A stretch of 64,000 nt of DNA, taken from assembly GCA_023666965.1 (NCBI GenBank), contig JAMPAZ010000004.1:20346-84345 (forward strand), in the 5' to 3' direction. A program made the position numbers and the translations under genes. Under the pieces are notes generated by a model, which saw nothing but the letters and a program-made list of their open reading frames with translations, had not been told where the DNA came from and ran no database searches. The stretch comes from Muribaculum sp. (lineage in GTDB: Bacteria; Bacteroidota; Bacteroidia; Bacteroidales; Muribaculaceae). This document shows, one piece after another, positions 7,684-16,132 of the stretch; positions within the stretch are counted from its first letter, which is position 1, and every line of letters starts with the position of its first letter.

Positions 7684-8999
7684 AGCATGACGGTTCCGTT
7701 GATGAGTTCGTTGTCAGGCACAAGTGTGTCGAGTCTGACAGGCACTATTGTGTTTGCAATTTCCGGGTTGGGATTCATCTGTACGCGCAGATAGTTGTCC
7801 GTAAAGCCATACATTTGCTTGCCGGCCTTGGGCTCTTCGGGTAGAACGTTGCGTACCGTCCCTAAAAAGCGCGACGTAAAGCTGTTGAGTTTACGCTCTG
7901 AGAGCGACAGCATCCTGCATGTACGGCGATGTTTTTCCTCTTGGCTTACCACTCCGTCAATGACAAGGGCCTTGGTGCCGGGCCGTTCTGAGTAGGGGAA
8001 CACGTGGAGCCGGCTTATGTCTATAGAGTCGACGAAGTCGTATGACTGCTTAAATAAATCCTCCGTTTCGCCTCTTGCTCCCACAATCAAGTCGACACCG
8101 ATAAATGCGTCCGGCATGACTTCGCGGATGCGTTCGATGCGATGCCGGAACAATTTTGTGGTGTAATGGCGGCGCATAAGTCTTAATATTTCATCGGATC
8201 CCGCCTGTAGCGGAATGTGGAAGTGTGGCATGAACCTTTTTGACGACGCTACCCATTCGATTATTTCGTCCGACAGCAGGTTGGGTTCTATTGACGATAT
8301 TCGATAGCGCTCGATGCCGTCAACTTTGTCAAGTTCCCTGATTAAATCAAAGAATGTGTCGTCGCGTCCCTTTCCAAAGTCGCCTATGTTAACTCCGGTT
8401 AGCACTATTTCCCGGCCGCCGTCTTCTGCTACTTTGCGTGCTTGGTCGACAATCTGAGGTATGGTTCCCGAGCGGCTACGACCGCGTGCCATCGGTATGG
8501 TGCAGTATGAGCACCAGTAATCGCATCCGTCCTGTATTTTCAAGAAATAGCGTGTACGGTCTTCTCCGGAACATGATGGATGAAATTCGCGTATATCTTT
8601 TGCCGGAGTCACTTCGCGATATTTACCCCTGTCGTCCATCCACTTGTCGATATGGTTGGATATGGTGAGCTTTTGATCCGTACCCACCACGATGGTCACG
8701 CCTGGAATCTCGCTGATCTCCTCCGATTTAAGTTGGGCATAGCACCCCGTGACTATTATAAGTGCTTCGGGATAGTTTGACGCGAACCTGTGTATGGCTT
8801 GTCGGCATTTTTTGTCGGCTATTTCCGTCACGCTGCAGGTGTTCACAATTACAATGTCCGGTTTCTCTCCCGGTGATATGCGCCGAATGCCTTTGGCTGC
8901 AAGCTCTTTGGCGATCATGGATGACTCGGCAAAGTTCAACTTGCATCCGAATGTGTGAAACAGCGCTGTCGTATTGTCAAATGACGATGTATCAATCAT
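7680..8999 (-). CDS. mtaB: tRNA (N6-L-threonylcarbamoyladenosine-37-C2) methylthiotransferase MtaB
   Basis: This 439-residue radical SAM methylthiotransferase converts t6A to ms2t6A at position 37 of ANN-decoding tRNAs. The N-terminal UPF0004 domain shows its three cluster cysteines, C19 (TFGCKLN), C56 (NTCSVTE) and C87 (TGCYAQ). The radical SAM CxxxCxxC is at C160, C164 and C167 (GCDYWCSYC). A TRAM-like C-terminal region follows. CKLN and NTCSVT favour the MtaB group over MiaB or RimO. The start codon lies only 4 nt from a -7 box, so the mRNA may be leaderless. Confidence 0.94.
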   Translation of the reverse strand: MIDTSSFDNTTALFHTFGCKLNFAESSMIAKELAAKGIRRISPGEKPDIVIVNTCSVTEIADKKCRQAIHRFASNYPEALIIVTGCYAQLKSEEISEIPGVTIVVGTDQKLTISNHIDKWMDDRGKYREVTPAKDIREFHPSCSGEDRTRYFLKIQDGCDYWCSYCTIPMARGRSRSGTIPQIVDQARKVAEDGGREIVLTGVNIGDFGKGRDDTFFDLIRELDKVDGIERYRISSIEPNLLSDEIIEWVASSKRFMPHFHIPLQAGSDEILRLMRRHYTTKLFRHRIERIREVMPDAFIGVDLIVGARGETEDLFKQSYDFVDSIDISRLHVFPYSERPGTKALVIDGVVSQEEKHRRTCRMLSLSERKLNSFTSRFLGTVRNVLPEEPKAGKQMYGFTDNYLRVQMNPNPEIANTIVPVRLDTLVPDNELINGTVML

Positions 9000-9003
9000 A
9001 GTG

Positions 9004-9011
9004 CAAATTTA
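9004..9011 (-). promoter_or_regulatory. -7 box of mtaB operon, very close to the start codon
   Basis: TAAATTTG on the minus strand ends 4 nt before the mtaB ATG (8997-8999). Transcription from it would begin at or beside the ATG. The -33 region is not obvious. Confidence 0.45.
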
Positions 9012-9111
9012 CTGCTTTTTTATGTTATCGAGGTTGATTGACAAAACTATTTATTCTCGACGTTTGTATTAAAGATGTATAAAAATGATTTTTTTGCAGA
9101 AAACATAACCA

Positions 9112-10782
9112 ATGAGTAATCCAGACTTATTAAATGCCATTTACGCTCAGAGCTTTTGCGACAATTGGACTCTTCCTGCATTGTCGGAGTATGGCGATAA
9201 GAAAGCCATAACTTACGGAGGCTTGGCTGAGGAGGTTGCTAAGATGCACCTTATGTATGAGATGATTGGAATTAAGCCGGGCGACAAGATAGCCTTGATA
9301 GGGAAAAACACTCCGGGATGGATAATGGTGTTCATCTCCACGATTACCTACGGAGCCACGATAGTGCCCATATTGCAGGAATTTAATCCGGCCGATGCAC
9401 AACACATAATCAACCATTCTGAATCGTCATTGTTGTTTGTCGACAAGAATATTTGGGAAAATCTCGAATTTGAGAAGATGCCCCGCCTGCGCGGTGTCAT
9501 TTCGCTTACGGAGTCAAAGTTGCTGGCTGAACATCCTCTCAACGATAAGCAGATGGAGCTGCAATTGAAGAAATTGAAGCGGGCATTTAAGTCGCGTTAT
9601 AAAGGCGGTTTCGGACAGAAAGATGTCGTTTATCGCGAGATGGATGCCGACGATGTGGCTGTAATTAATTACACGTCTGGTACTACGGGATTCTCCAAAG
9701 GGGTGATGCTCACTTATCGGAATCTGTGGGGAAATGTAGTGTTTGGCATACAGTCGCGTCTGCATTTCCAGGGTTCGAGGTGTTTGTCGTTCCTCCCTCT
9801 TGCACATGCCTACGGGTGTGCTTTCGATATGCTTGTACCTTTGGCCGTAGGAACCCATATTACTGTTTTTGGCAAGTTGCCTACTCCTGTGCTTCTTATG
9901 AGGGCATTGGCGGAAGTGCGCCCCAATCTGGTTATTTGCGTACCGTTGATTCTGGAGAAAATATATAGAAAGCAGATTTTGCCGATGATTACCAAATCGC
10001 CGATGCGCTGGGTATTGGCAGTCCCCGGATTGGACAAGGCTCTCTACGTTATGATTCGGCGCAAGCTTGTTGAAGCGTTCGGCGGCGAGTTTGAGGAGGT
10101 TATTGTCGGCGGTGCTCCGCTTAATCACGAAGTAGAAGAATTTTTGCATAAGATTAAATTCCCCTTTACAGTAGGGTATGGAATGACTGAGTGCGGGCCG
10201 CTTATCAGCTATACTCCATGGCGCCAATTTTTAGTAGGCTCGTCGGGTCGTACTTTGCCGGGAATTATGGAGAGCAAGATTCTTAGCGACGATCCTGAGA
10301 AGATTCCGGGTGAAATCTGCGTGAAGGGTGTGAATGTGATGAGAGGTTATTATAAAAACCGTGAGGCTACAGAAGCAGTGCTCGATGAAGACGGCTGGCT
10401 ACACACTGGAGATATGGGTACTCGCTCTTCCGACGGAACGATATTCATAAAAGGTCGTTATAAGACGATGATATTATCGTCTAACGGACAAAACATTTAC
10501 CCCGAGGAAATCGAAGCGAAACTGAATAATATGCCTTTAGTGGCCGAAAGCCTGGTCGTGGAGCGCAACAATCATCTTGTAGCTTTGGTATATCCTGATT
10601 ATGAGACAATGGACAGTTACGGAATTGTAAATGCGCAGCTCCCGGAGGAGATGGAGAAGGTCCGACAGGAACTGAACAAGCTTGTGGCTCCGTATGAAAG
10701 AATTGATAAAATCCAGCTTATAGCTCAGGAATTTGAGAAGACACCAAAGCGCTCCATAAAACGCTACCTTTATAACGCTTGA
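9112..10782 (+). CDS. AMP-dependent synthetase, long-chain fatty acid-CoA ligase type
   Basis: This 556-residue ANL-superfamily enzyme activates a carboxylic acid, probably a fatty acid, with ATP and CoA. The phosphate loop YTSGTTGFSKG is at 187-197, the A5 motif GYGMTECGP near 359, and the hinge GDMGTRSSDGTIFIKGRYKT near 437-456. The C-terminal catalytic lysine is in TPKRSIKRY. No transit or membrane segment is evident. The antiporter gene follows with overlap or near overlap. The chain length of the substrate is not readable; o-succinylbenzoate or aryl ligases are less likely. Confidence 0.9.
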   Translation: MSNPDLLNAIYAQSFCDNWTLPALSEYGDKKAITYGGLAEEVAKMHLMYEMIGIKPGDKIALIGKNTPGWIMVFISTITYGATIVPILQEFNPADAQHIINHSESSLLFVDKNIWENLEFEKMPRLRGVISLTESKLLAEHPLNDKQMELQLKKLKRAFKSRYKGGFGQKDVVYREMDADDVAVINYTSGTTGFSKGVMLTYRNLWGNVVFGIQSRLHFQGSRCLSFLPLAHAYGCAFDMLVPLAVGTHITVFGKLPTPVLLMRALAEVRPNLVICVPLILEKIYRKQILPMITKSPMRWVLAVPGLDKALYVMIRRKLVEAFGGEFEEVIVGGAPLNHEVEEFLHKIKFPFTVGYGMTECGPLISYTPWRQFLVGSSGRTLPGIMESKILSDDPEKIPGEICVKGVNVMRGYYKNREATEAVLDEDGWLHTGDMGTRSSDGTIFIKGRYKTMILSSNGQNIYPEEIEAKLNNMPLVAESLVVERNNHLVALVYPDYETMDSYGIVNAQLPEEMEKVRQELNKLVAPYERIDKIQLIAQEFEKTPKRSIKRYLYNA

Positions 10783-10787
10783 CGAAA

Positions 10788-11762
10788 ATGTGGCTTAATA
10801 TCATATTGTTGATTGTAGGTTTGGCTCTGATTTTAGTCGGAGCCAATTGGCTTACCGACGGATCATCGGCCGTGGCAAAGAAGTGGGGTGTCTCAGATTT
10901 GGTAATTGGTCTGACGGTGGTGGCCTTCGGAACCTCGGCTCCGGAACTCGTAATCAGCATTGTCTCCGCTATACACGGAAGCGCAGGGCTGGCTGTCGGC
11001 AACGTAGTGGGAAGCAACATATTCAATATCCTTGTAATAATTGGTTGCGTGGCGGCAATATCTCCGGTTAAGGTAGACAAGGGCAATATGACTAACGACA
11101 TACCGTTAGTGATATTGTCGTCGTTGGCTCTGCTTTTCTGCTCAAACACGATGTTGCTCGACGGCACGGAGGAGAATGTCATCGAACGTTCGGAAGGATT
11201 GCTGCTGTTGCTGTTCTTCCTCATATTTATGCGCTACACATTCTCCATAGCCCGAAGTTCCGATTCTGCGGAAGGGGATAGTGGCGATGAGGCAAAAGCT
11301 CAGCCGATGCCGATTTGGAAGTCTGTTTTTTTTATTGTTGCCGGTCTTGCGGGTCTGATTTTCGGAGGCGAGTGGTTTGTCGACGGTGCTTCCGGTGTGG
11401 CTCGCGGGCTTAATGTCAGCGAGTCGATAATCGGTTTGACCATCGTGGCCGCCGGAACGTCTCTTCCTGAACTTGCTACCTCGATAGTGGCGGCGACAAA
11501 GGGTAAGACTGAACTTGCGGTAGGTAACGTGGTCGGGAGCTGTGTGTTCAACGTATTTTTAGTCCTCGGTGCGGCTGCCACTATTCGTCCGCTTCCATTG
11601 GGAGGAATAGGTAATTTCGACCTGCTGACCCTCGTGGGGGCAAGTTTGCTCTTCTGGTTCTTCGGTTGGCAGATAAAGTCGCGCACTATTACGCGGTTGG
11701 AGGGTGTATTGCTCCTCGCTGTTTACGTAGGTTATACCGCGATTCTCATATCCAAGGCATAA
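10788..11762 (+). CDS. Calcium/sodium antiporter (CaCA family, YrbG-like)
   Basis: This roughly 324-residue inner-membrane protein has about ten hydrophobic segments and the two inverted alpha repeats of cation/Ca2+ exchangers: GTSAPELVISIVSA with GNVVGSNIFNI in the first half, GTSLPELATSIVAA with GNVVGSCVFNV in the second. The acidic Glu in each 'APE/LPE' coordinates the cation. I chose the ATG at 10788. A TTG at 10779 overlaps the upstream stop codon and is the alternative. The exchanged ions are assumed from the family. Confidence 0.92.
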   Translation: MWLNIILLIVGLALILVGANWLTDGSSAVAKKWGVSDLVIGLTVVAFGTSAPELVISIVSAIHGSAGLAVGNVVGSNIFNILVIIGCVAAISPVKVDKGNMTNDIPLVILSSLALLFCSNTMLLDGTEENVIERSEGLLLLLFFLIFMRYTFSIARSSDSAEGDSGDEAKAQPMPIWKSVFFIVAGLAGLIFGGEWFVDGASGVARGLNVSESIIGLTIVAAGTSLPELATSIVAATKGKTELAVGNVVGSCVFNVFLVLGAAATIRPLPLGGIGNFDLLTLVGASLLFWFFGWQIKSRTITRLEGVLLLAVYVGYTAILISKA

Positions 11763-11782
11763 AGTCTGTCCTTTAATGGCGG

Positions 11783-12187
11783 CTAACGCCGTAGTAGTAT
11801 ATCCCGTTTAGCTTTTAAGCGGTTAAGATGTCTGACTATATCGCGGTGTCTGTCTAACTTTGGCTTGTCAGGATTTTGGAGCTCTTCAATGGGGCGGTCT
11901 GTCAAATTTTGTTCAACTTCTTTCTTGACACTGATATCCGTCGTTGGTGTCGTTGCAGTCTTTCTGTCCCGACGTGCTTGACGTTGTCTGGCTCGTCGGT
12001 CGACAATCTTTTTTATTAGAAGAAATGCCATCATCTCCGTGCCGTCAAGACCATCCGGCTGTCTACCGGTAAGCTGATAGTCGCGGATGGCTTGTTCCAT
12101 GACCTGCTGGCGTTGTGGTGGTAGAAGGGTTATCATCTCTTTCCATTCACGGTCAAAGCGTGGGGCGCGTCGTGCTGTGTGTCTCAT
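11783..12187 (-). CDS. Small basic protein with a DUF6291-like N-terminal region
   Basis: This 134-residue protein is rich in Arg and Lys. Its first 75 residues have the pattern FDREWKEMITLLPPQRQQV, then 'AIRDYQLTGRQPDGL', then 'AFLLIKKIVDRRARQRQARR'. It recalls DUF6291-type proteins, which often sit beside phage or plasmid replication genes (recalled resemblance, not searched). The rest is charged and probably disordered. The gene stands alone between the antiporter and the LytTR regulator, behind a promoter that overlaps a perfect 10-bp dyad, so it may be tightly controlled. Function unknown; DNA binding is possible from the charge. Confidence 0.65.
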   Translation of the reverse strand: MRHTARRAPRFDREWKEMITLLPPQRQQVMEQAIRDYQLTGRQPDGLDGTEMMAFLLIKKIVDRRARQRQARRDRKTATTPTTDISVKKEVEQNLTDRPIEELQNPDKPKLDRHRDIVRHLNRLKAKRDILLRR

Positions 12188-12216
12188 TTTAGTCTGATTT
12201 TAGGGTTAATTTTCAG

Positions 12217-12266
12217 CAAAGATAACACACATTTTACCCCGTTGTAGTGCGAAATTGGGGTAAAAT
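12217..12266 (-). promoter_or_regulatory. Promoter with overlapping 10-bp dyad (operator or terminator)
   Basis: A -7 box TATCTTTG (12217-12224, minus) lies about 30 bp before the small basic protein gene. Immediately upstream is a perfect inverted repeat ATTTTACCCC (12231-12240) and GGGGTAAAAT (12257-12266) with a 16-bp spacer, covering the -33 zone. It could be an operator. It could also serve as a hairpin terminator for the LytTR operon, which ends at 12315. Confidence 0.5.
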
Positions 12267-12314
12267 TTTCAGAACTTCGCCGCGAAGATCGCGATGAGGC
12301 AGTGTCAGAGGCCG

Positions 12315-13058
12315 TTATTCCTCGTTAGTGTCCCGAACAAATGTCAACGAGTGGCTCGAAATATAGTTGGTGAACGCTTGCTTGTAGCTTTCGCTGACCG
12401 GAATGTAATGACTTCCGAATACTATACGGTTACGCTCGATGACGCGCAGTTTAGTCGTATTGATTATAAATGAACGGTGTACACGCATAAACTCGGTCTC
12501 AGGCAGAAACTTTTCAAGCGACTTCATGCTCATAAGCGTCGTCACCGGAGTCTTTTCGTCCTCAAGATAGATCTTCACATAGTCCTTAAGGCCTTCGATG
12601 AACAATATGTCCTTGACCGGAATCTGAATATACTTATACTCGCTTTTGACTATCAGATATTGTTTGTCGGTCATGGCGGCTTCGGCTTTGCGGCGCAACT
12701 CAACCCATTCAAGAGCCCTATTGGCCGAATTGATAAACTCTTCGTAGCTGATAGGCTTCATCAGATAGTCGAGAGCATTCAGCTTAAAACCTTCGATAGC
12801 GTAGCGGTCGTATGCGGTTGTGAATACGACCCGACAGGATGGGGGTAAGATGCGGGCGAACTCCATACCACTGAGTTGCGGCATCTGTATGTCGAGAAAT
12901 ACGATGTCGATGTTGCTTTCAAGTATGGTCTTTACCGCATCTTGTGCTGAATTAAATTTGCCTATAAGGTCCATAAATGGAGTTTTTTCAATGTAGGATG
13001 CGATAAGATCCTGAGCGAGAGGTTCGTCGTCGACCACGACGCAACGAAGATTTGTCAT
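12315..13058 (-). CDS. LytTR-family response regulator
   Basis: This 247-residue regulator has a receiver domain (residues 4-118) with DDEP acidic pocket (10-13), phospho-acceptor D56 in FLDIQMP and the TTAYDRYAIEGF switch. A LytTR DNA-binding domain follows (about 140-240, with YVKIYLEDEK and MRVHRSFIINTTKL). It overlaps the LytS-type kinase gene by 4 bp and is the last gene of the efflux operon. It is therefore the likely output regulator of that operon, in a self-contained feedback loop. Confidence 0.95.
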   Translation of the reverse strand: MTNLRCVVVDDEPLAQDLIASYIEKTPFMDLIGKFNSAQDAVKTILESNIDIVFLDIQMPQLSGMEFARILPPSCRVVFTTAYDRYAIEGFKLNALDYLMKPISYEEFINSANRALEWVELRRKAEAAMTDKQYLIVKSEYKYIQIPVKDILFIEGLKDYVKIYLEDEKTPVTTLMSMKSLEKFLPETEFMRVHRSFIINTTKLRVIERNRIVFGSHYIPVSESYKQAFTNYISSHSLTFVRDTNEE

Positions 13059-14149
13059 GACTCTTTCAGTTTTATTTTTAAGTAAAATGTATATATGTCG
13101 TCGTCAATATCGGTGATAATCTGAGCATTATCGCCGTATATTATGTCAAGACGACGGCGCAGGTTGGACTGTCCTATGCCTGATGGTTGTGAATTTTGTT
13201 CGGTCGATGGAGAGAATCTGTTGGAGATTCGGCATTCCACCGTGCTGTCGCGGCACGTGATGTTGATGTCGATAAACGCGTCGGGTTTCCCCGTATTACC
13301 ATATTTAAAAGCATTCTCTACCGGAGAAATGAACAGCAACGGAGCTATGGCACACCCGTTGTTGTCACCCGCATCGAGCACTACTTTAACCGGGAATGTA
13401 TCGCCGATGCGCAGCTTCATCAATCTCACATAATTGTCGACAAATGTTAGTTCGTCTTCAAGAGTAACTGTTGATGAATTTTCATATAGCACGAAGCGTA
13501 GGAGTTTGCTCAGTTCGTGCACCGCTTTCTGCGCTTTTTCCGGGCTTATGGCTATAAGGGCATAAATGGAGTTGAGAGTATTGAAAAGGAAATGAGGATT
13601 CAGCTGATGTTTAAGATTGTCAAGCTCTTCTTGCCGTTGGGCCATCTCCATCTGATGATTCTTTTGATGGAGTTTCACCCAATAGTCGCTGAGTTTGACG
13701 GCGAGACTTAGACCCGCCGTCAAAACTACCATGACCATATCTTTCAGCATAAAAGACACTCTGCGCAACTGTTGCGCGACGGCCGGTGCATCGTGGTGCC
13801 TCGGGCCGTGCGGACCGGCATCGGACGGAGGAGACATTGTCAACGACATAACACCCATTGCTGCAACTACAACGAGCAGATTCCATCCAATTAGACGTAA
13901 TACCCAGTAACGTTTACCTATGCATTTGTCGATTATGATATAGTAGTTTAAATAAAATGCGCCTACATAGACCAATGCTTTTGAGTAAATATGCCAAGAT
14001 TCCAGGCCACCTCCGATACTTTTGGACATTAGCGCTTCAGGAAGAATGAATATTATGCTCAAACACAGAAAGTGGGTAAGCATTTTCACCCACTTTTGTG
14101 CGTTGGTTGACGGTCTCCATATCAGAGAACCTTCATTGGTCCTATTCAT
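13055..14149 (-). CDS. LytS-type sensor histidine kinase
   Basis: This 364-residue membrane kinase has about four hydrophobic segments in its first 170 residues. The His_kinase core follows with LKHQLNPHFLFNTLNSIYAL (phospho-acceptor His in NPHFLFN, about residue 199) and an ATPase N box in FISPVENAFKYGNTG. No PAS or extracellular sensor domain is visible, so the signal is probably sensed in or at the membrane. It overlaps the upstream permease gene by 8 bp and the downstream regulator by 4 bp, which makes co-translation with the transporter likely. Confidence 0.94.
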   Translation of the reverse strand: MNRTNEGSLIWRPSTNAQKWVKMLTHFLCLSIIFILPEALMSKSIGGGLESWHIYSKALVYVGAFYLNYYIIIDKCIGKRYWVLRLIGWNLLVVVAAMGVMSLTMSPPSDAGPHGPRHHDAPAVAQQLRRVSFMLKDMVMVVLTAGLSLAVKLSDYWVKLHQKNHQMEMAQRQEELDNLKHQLNPHFLFNTLNSIYALIAISPEKAQKAVHELSKLLRFVLYENSSTVTLEDELTFVDNYVRLMKLRIGDTFPVKVVLDAGDNNGCAIAPLLFISPVENAFKYGNTGKPDAFIDINITCRDSTVECRISNRFSPSTEQNSQPSGIGQSNLRRRLDIIYGDNAQIITDIDDDIYTFYLKIKLKES

Positions 14150-15362
14150 ATCTGATTGCTTCTATCGGGTCGAGATTAGCCGCTTTTTTTGCCGGATACC
14201 ATCCGAAAAATACTCCCGTCACGGTACATACGGCGAAAGAAAGCACCACGGAATAAATCTGAATGTAGACAGGCCAATGGGCGATTAAGTTGACAAGCCA
14301 TGAGGCTAATGCCCCCAGAATCACTCCGATAATGCCTCCGGTGACGCTGATGATGACTGCTTCGATGAGAAATTGCGAAAGTATGTCGATGCCGCGTGCG
14401 CCGATCGACATTCGAAGTCCAATTTCGCGTGTGCGTTCGGTCACCGACACATACATAATGTTCATAATTCCGATACCTCCGACCAACAGCGATATTCCTG
14501 CTATACAGGCCAGCAGAACGGTCATCATGTCGGACGTGGAGTTCATCATCTGGCTCAACTCTTGTTGTGAGCGGATTTCAAAATCGTCATCGGCATCCTC
14601 CTTGATTTTATGTTGCTGGCGCAGTATCTCCGTAATTTCATCTATTGCTTGGTCGGTATGATCCTCGTCGAGCGCACTTGCAAACAGCCCTTGGATATAG
14701 TCAATGGCCAGTACTCGCTTCATTATGGTGGTATATGGGGCTAAAACCACATCGTCCTGGTCCATGCCCATGGAGTTGGTACCTTTCTCCTCGAGGACAC
14801 CTATGACCGTGAATGGAATCTTGTTGAAACGCACGACGCGACCTATGGGATTCTCTCCGTCGGGAAACAAATTGTCAACGACAGTTTTCCCGAGCAGACA
14901 GACTTTTGCCGCTGTTTTAATATCTTGCTCGTCGAATATGTCGCCCTCTTTCACTTTGACTTTTCTGATTTCGAGATAGTCTGGAGTGATTCCGTATATG
15001 GTCGAGGGGTAGTTGTTGTTGCCGTTAATGAGCTGGCCCCCGCTGTTGACCGACGGCGATATTGCGGAGATATACTTGGCATTTTCTCGCAGCGCTTCAT
15101 AGTCGGCCACTTCGAGGGTCTGCATGTCGTCGGCGCTTTGGCGCACGCCACCGCGCTGCATGTTGCCAGGATGGATCATTATCATGTTGGAGCCCATCTC
15201 CGATATTTGGGCTTTGATGCTGTTCTTAGAACCTTGTCCGATGGCGAGCATCGTAATAACGGACGCAACTCCGATAATGATGCCGAGCATGGTGAGAAAG
15301 CACCGCATCTTATTGTTGTTGAGAGCCTTTAAGGCTATCTTTAGCAAATTTCCAAAGTTCAT
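14142..15362 (-). CDS. MacB-like ABC transporter permease
   Basis: This 406-residue permease has an N-terminal membrane helix after MNFGNLLKIALKALNNNKMR. A large periplasmic MacB core domain (about 45-260) follows, and a C-terminal FtsX domain holds three helices around 285-400, ending GWYPAKKAANLDPIEAIRYE, the family hallmark. It pairs with the separate ATPase gene 3 bp upstream. In MacAB-TolC systems the periplasmic domain moves substrate from the periplasm into TolC rather than pumping across the inner membrane. Substrate unknown. Confidence 0.94.
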   Translation of the reverse strand: MNFGNLLKIALKALNNNKMRCFLTMLGIIIGVASVITMLAIGQGSKNSIKAQISEMGSNMIMIHPGNMQRGGVRQSADDMQTLEVADYEALRENAKYISAISPSVNSGGQLINGNNNYPSTIYGITPDYLEIRKVKVKEGDIFDEQDIKTAAKVCLLGKTVVDNLFPDGENPIGRVVRFNKIPFTVIGVLEEKGTNSMGMDQDDVVLAPYTTIMKRVLAIDYIQGLFASALDEDHTDQAIDEITEILRQQHKIKEDADDDFEIRSQQELSQMMNSTSDMMTVLLACIAGISLLVGGIGIMNIMYVSVTERTREIGLRMSIGARGIDILSQFLIEAVIISVTGGIIGVILGALASWLVNLIAHWPVYIQIYSVVLSFAVCTVTGVFFGWYPAKKAANLDPIEAIRYE

Positions 15363-15365
15363 TTC

Positions 15366-16121
15366 CTATTCGTTTTCTACGGGTAATGCGTCAAATACCT
15401 CTTTGGCCGATGAAGGACTGGGATTGATTACGTCCGACACCACTTTCCCGTCGCGAAGCACAATGTTTCTCGACGAGTATGCGGCCAAATCCGGATTGTG
15501 GGTTACAAATATGATGGTTCTTCCTCGGGCGTGGAGTTCTTGGAAGAGCACCAGTATGCTGAAAGATGTGCGCGTATCAAGGTTTCCGGTCGCTTCGTCG
15601 GCAAGGATTATTACCGGATCGTTGACGAGTGCACGCGCTATGGCTACACGCTGTTGCTGACCTCCCGACATCTGGTTGCTCTTATGGTAGAGGCGGTCAT
15701 GCAACCCTACGGCTTCCAAAGCCTTTATAGCCATCTCTTCACGTTGCTTGGCTTTAATGTTGGGATTATAAAGCAGAGGCAGCTCGACATTTTCGATGGA
15801 CGTGGTCTTCGGAAGCAAATTGTAGTTTTGGAACACAAACCCGATTTTGCGGTTACGGGTCACGGCGCGTTCATTCTTACTCATCTCCTTGACCGACATC
15901 CCGTCCAGAATATAGTCGCCCGAAGTAGGTGTGTCGAGACATCCGAGAATGTTCAGTAAAGTAGACTTCCCGGAACCTGAAGTGCCCATTATGGTGACGA
16001 ACTCACCTTCATGGATTGTGAACGAAACGCTTCTGAGGGCCTTAACAGTCTCTCCGCCCACTATGAAGTTACGGCGTAGATGGTCCACTTTGATTATCTC
16101 GCGTTTATTTTGGGTATCCAT
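15366..16121 (-). CDS. ABC transporter ATP-binding protein (MacB/LolD type)
   Basis: This 251-residue ATPase has Walker A GTSGSGKST (46-54), the Q-loop VFQNYNLLPK, the signature MSGGQQQRVAIARAL (about 151-165), Walker B VIILADEATGNLD and the switch His in VTHNPDLA. The DEATGNLD form is typical of MacB/LolD/FtsE ATPases that act mechanically on an FtsX-fold permease. It lies between the adaptor (11 bp) and permease (3 bp) genes of the efflux operon. Confidence 0.95.
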   Translation of the reverse strand: MDTQNKREIIKVDHLRRNFIVGGETVKALRSVSFTIHEGEFVTIMGTSGSGKSTLLNILGCLDTPTSGDYILDGMSVKEMSKNERAVTRNRKIGFVFQNYNLLPKTTSIENVELPLLYNPNIKAKQREEMAIKALEAVGLHDRLYHKSNQMSGGQQQRVAIARALVNDPVIILADEATGNLDTRTSFSILVLFQELHARGRTIIFVTHNPDLAAYSSRNIVLRDGKVVSDVINPSPSSAKEVFDALPVENE

Positions 16122-16132
16122 TGTCAGTGGAA

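Noticed and set aside
9514-10227. 237-codon frame on the minus strand opposite the acyl-CoA ligase gene
   Set aside because: Overlaps the catalytic part of a well-supported gene and shows no domain. It arises from codon bias.
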